From contig NZ_AP017655.1 of NCBI RefSeq assembly GCF_002355855.1, positions 2,855,001 to 2,919,000 of the forward strand: a stretch of DNA of 64,000 nucleotides, given 5' to 3'. How positions within the stretch are numbered: the stretch's first letter is position 1; every line of letters starts with the position of its first letter. The position numbers and the translations under genes are program-made. Below, one piece after another: positions 61,755 through 64,000 of the stretch. The notes below the pieces were generated by a model. That model was not told where the DNA came from and did not search any database. It saw nothing but the letters and a program-made list of their open reading frames with translations. Source of the stretch: Sphingobium cloacae (lineage in GTDB: Bacteria; Pseudomonadota; Alphaproteobacteria; Sphingomonadales; Sphingomonadaceae).

Positions 61755-64000
61755 GCTCCTGCAAGGCTGGCGAGCAACGGGCCCGCGCTGTTCGATCGGG
61801 GTTTCCACAGGCCGCGCTCCAGCGCTTCGGCAAGGCGCGCGGCCGTTTCGCGCAGCGCCGCCGGGTTGGCCTGCGCCATGAAGGCGCGGACGGCCTCATC
61901 CTCGATGAAGGCGGCGTGGACAGAGTCGAAATGATGGTCCTTCACCGCGTGGGTCGTGGCGGCAAAGGCGAAGAGATAATCGACCGAGGCGGCGATCTCG
62001 AACGCGCCCTTATAGCCGTGGCGCATCACGCCCGCGATCCATTTGGGATTGGTGACGCGCCCGCGCACGATGCGGCCGATCTCATCCTCCAATGTACGGA
62101 TGACGGGGCGTTCCGGGCGGCTGTGGTCGTTATGATAGCTGATCGGCCGGGCGCCCTTGAGATGTTCGACCGCCGCCGCGATGCCGCCTTCGAACTGGTA
62201 GTAATCGTCGCTGTCGAGCAGGTCATGTTCCCGATTGTCCTGGTTCTGGACCACCGCGTCGGCATCGGTCAGGCGGGCGGCGAACAGGTCGCGCTGCGCA
62301 TCCCCCTCCACGCCGCCGCCATAGGCATAGCCGCCCCAGTCGAGATAGACGTCGGCCAGATCGGCGCGGCTGTGCCAGATCCGCTCGTCGATCATCGCCT
62401 GCAAGCCCGCGCCATAGGCTCCGGGCTTCGATCCGAACACGCGCGCGCCGGCGCGGCGGTTGGCGGATGCGGCATCCTGCCCCCGGTCGATCATCGCCGC
62501 CATGTCCGCGCGATGGCGGGCGGCGGCGGGATTGTCCTCCTCCGGCTCGTCCAGTGCCATGACGGCGCGCGCGGCGCTGTCGATGAGGTCGATCTGCTCC
62601 GGGAAGGCGTCGCGGAAGAAGCCGGAGACGCGGAAGGTCACGTCGACGCGCGGGCGGCCCAGTTCGGCGACCGTCATCATCTCGAAGCCGACGACCCGGC
62701 CCGACGTCCACTCCCAGCGCGGCCGCACGCCCATCAGCGCCAGTGCCTGCGCGATATCGTCGCCGCCGGTGCGCATATTGGCGGTGCCCCAGGCGGAAAG
62801 GGCGATGGCCCTGGGGTGGTCGCCCTCCCGCTGGAGATAATCCTCAACGAGAAGCTGGGCGGACTTGCGCCCCAGTTCCCAGGCGACGGCCGTCGGAACG
62901 GCGCGTGTGTCGACGGAAAAGAAGTTGCGCCCGGTGGGCAGGACGTCCGGCCTCCCCCGCGTCGGCGCACCGGACGGGCCGGGGAGGACGAAACGCCCGT
63001 CCAGGCCCGCGATCAGCGCCTCCGCCTCCCGCGCGCCGCACTGGTCGATGCGAGGGGCAAGGTCTTCGGTTATCGCACGCAGCACGGCCGCGGAGCGCGG
63101 CCCTGCCGTCTCCGCGCCGTCCAGCATGGCGAGCGCCAGAAGCTCCAGCCGTTCGACCGCATCGCCACAGCTTCGCCATGGATCGGCGGACAGGGACGTC
63201 AGCCGCTCCGGCCTGGGGCCGTTCCATGGGTCGGCCATGCGGCAATCGAGCGGATCGAAACCAAGCGAGAGGTCGTCGGCCATGGCGCGGAGCAGCGATG
63301 CCTGCCCGTCATGCTCATAGCCGCGCGGCGTGCGCGCCAGCGCCGCGAGCAGGTCGCGCCGCAGCCGCCCCTCCGGCGAGCGGGTGAAGATGTGCAGCCC
63401 GTCACGAATCTGCAATTCCTTGAGTTCGCACAGATAATTGTCGATGGCGGAGAGCGCGTCGTCGCCGTCTCCGGTCGCGCCCGCATCCTTGTCCAGCCCC
63501 TGCGCGCGCGCCAGGTCGATAATGTCCCGCCGCAGCCGCTCCAGCCGTCGCGGGTCCATGCCCGCGGCAAGATAATATTCGTCGACCAGCGCTTCGAGTT
63601 GCTTCAACGGCCCATAGCTTTCCGCGCGTGTGAGCGGAGGCGTTAGATGATCGACGATGACCGCGCCGATGCGCCGTTTGGCCTGCGTGCCCTCGCCCGG
63701 ATCGTTGACGATGAAGGGGTAGAGCTGGGGCAGGGCGCCGGCGCAGATTTCCGGGAAGCAATCGGCGGAAAGGGATACCGCCTTGCCCGGCAGCCATTCC
63801 AGATTGCCATGCTTGCCCACATGGACCAGCGCCTGCGCGCCAAAAATCCGCTCCAGCCAGATGTGGAAGGCGAGATAGGCGTGGGGCGGGGGCAGCGCCG
63901 GATCGTGATAGCTGGTCTTGGGATCGATATTGTAACCCCGCGCCGGCTGGACCGCCAACACGACATGGCCGAAGCGGTGAATGGCGAGCCGGAAGGCGCC
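61751..64000 (-). CDS. cobN: cobaltochelatase large subunit CobN, 5' end outside window
   Basis: The C-terminal ~749 residues are present and the frame is open through base 64000. VQPARGYNIDPKTSYHDPAL, HVGKHGNLEWLPGKAVSLS and the distal MRHGYKGAFEIAASVDYLFA are typical of CobN. With CobS and CobT it inserts cobalt into hydrogenobyrinic acid diamide using ATP. Full CobN is ~1100-1270 residues, so roughly a third is missing here. Coupled to cobO. Confidence 0.95.
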   Translation of the reverse strand, partial: GAFRLAIHRFGHVVLAVQPARGYNIDPKTSYHDPALPPPHAYLAFHIWLERIFGAQALVHVGKHGNLEWLPGKAVSLSADCFPEICAGALPQLYPFIVNDPGEGTQAKRRIGAVIVDHLTPPLTRAESYGPLKQLEALVDEYYLAAGMDPRRLERLRRDIIDLARAQGLDKDAGATGDGDDALSAIDNYLCELKELQIRDGLHIFTRSPEGRLRRDLLAALARTPRGYEHDGQASLLRAMADDLSLGFDPLDCRMADPWNGPRPERLTSLSADPWRSCGDAVERLELLALAMLDGAETAGPRSAAVLRAITEDLAPRIDQCGAREAEALIAGLDGRFVLPGPSGAPTRGRPDVLPTGRNFFSVDTRAVPTAVAWELGRKSAQLLVEDYLQREGDHPRAIALSAWGTANMRTGGDDIAQALALMGVRPRWEWTSGRVVGFEMMTVAELGRPRVDVTFRVSGFFRDAFPEQIDLIDSAARAVMALDEPEEDNPAAARHRADMAAMIDRGQDAASANRRAGARVFGSKPGAYGAGLQAMIDERIWHSRADLADVYLDWGGYAYGGGVEGDAQRDLFAARLTDADAVVQNQDNREHDLLDSDDYYQFEGGIAAAVEHLKGARPISYHNDHSRPERPVIRTLEDEIGRIVRGRVTNPKWIAGVMRHGYKGAFEIAASVDYLFAFAATTHAVKDHHFDSVHAAFIEDEAVRAFMAQANPAALRETAARLAEALERGLWKPRSNSAGPLLASLAGA

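Noticed and set aside
61916..63646. 576-codon plus-strand frame opposite cobN
   Set aside because: cobN on the minus strand is unambiguous; the plus frame has no family feature.

Overview
The window is GC-rich alphaproteobacterial DNA, most likely from a member of the Sphingomonadaceae (Sphingobium/Novosphingobium type). The inference rests on the split-stop, tightly overlapping operons, the prp cluster with AcnD and PrpF, the folate-independent methionine synthase MesD/MesX and an ectABCD-ask cluster. The genus is my inference; nothing in the window proves it.

Layout. (1) 1-10538 is the right end of an integrated element. It carries a HelD-type helicase (5' end outside the window), a ubiquitin-like conjugation operon (DUF6527, E1-like, triple-Ubl protein), a divergent Xre/RES toxin-antitoxin pair, three putative nuclease genes in a row (PD-(D/E)XK-like, NYN-LOTUS, GIY-YIG), an AT-rich membrane-anchored protein and a tyrosine integrase. 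It stops at a 48-bp copy of the 3' half of tRNA-Gly(GCC), the expected attachment-site scar. (2) 10721-16099 holds a deletion scar of a conjugation operon (trbB' fused to 'trbI), a ParDE pair, a DUF123 nuclease-like gene and a TPP-riboswitch operon of two TenA paralogues plus a membrane-anchored thermonuclease. (3) 16460-31443 is a defense-like island: a four-gene operon (SMC-like ATPase, HNH nuclease, helical-repeat protein, Mrr-like protein) whose last gene is cut by a cleanly mapped IS21 element, converging on a giant STAND-type NTPase with a C-terminal nuclease domain split by one in-frame TAG, followed by a VbhA-like/Fic pair. (4) 31444-37510 is a graveyard of IS630, IS481, a broken integrase, AlpA, HigBA, and fragments of leuD and a DNA methyltransferase.

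(5) 37547-64000 is ordered, chromosome-like metabolism: a MarR-type EctR facing ectA-ectB-ectC-ectD-ask with two MFS transporters and an MscS channel (osmoprotection); mesD-mesX behind a cobalamin riboswitch (B12-free methionine synthesis); the methylcitrate cycle (PrpR-type regulator, prpB, prpC, prpF, acnD) with repeated TTTGCAAA-like operators at three promoters; rnk and gdhA; and the start of a cobalamin module (cobO, cobN, cut by the window edge).

Best candidates for new biology are the four-gene ATPase/HNH/helical-repeat/Mrr-like operon, the STAND-nuclease with its amber codon, and the Ubl-conjugation operon that shares a promoter region and perfect operator with a RES toxin-antitoxin pair.
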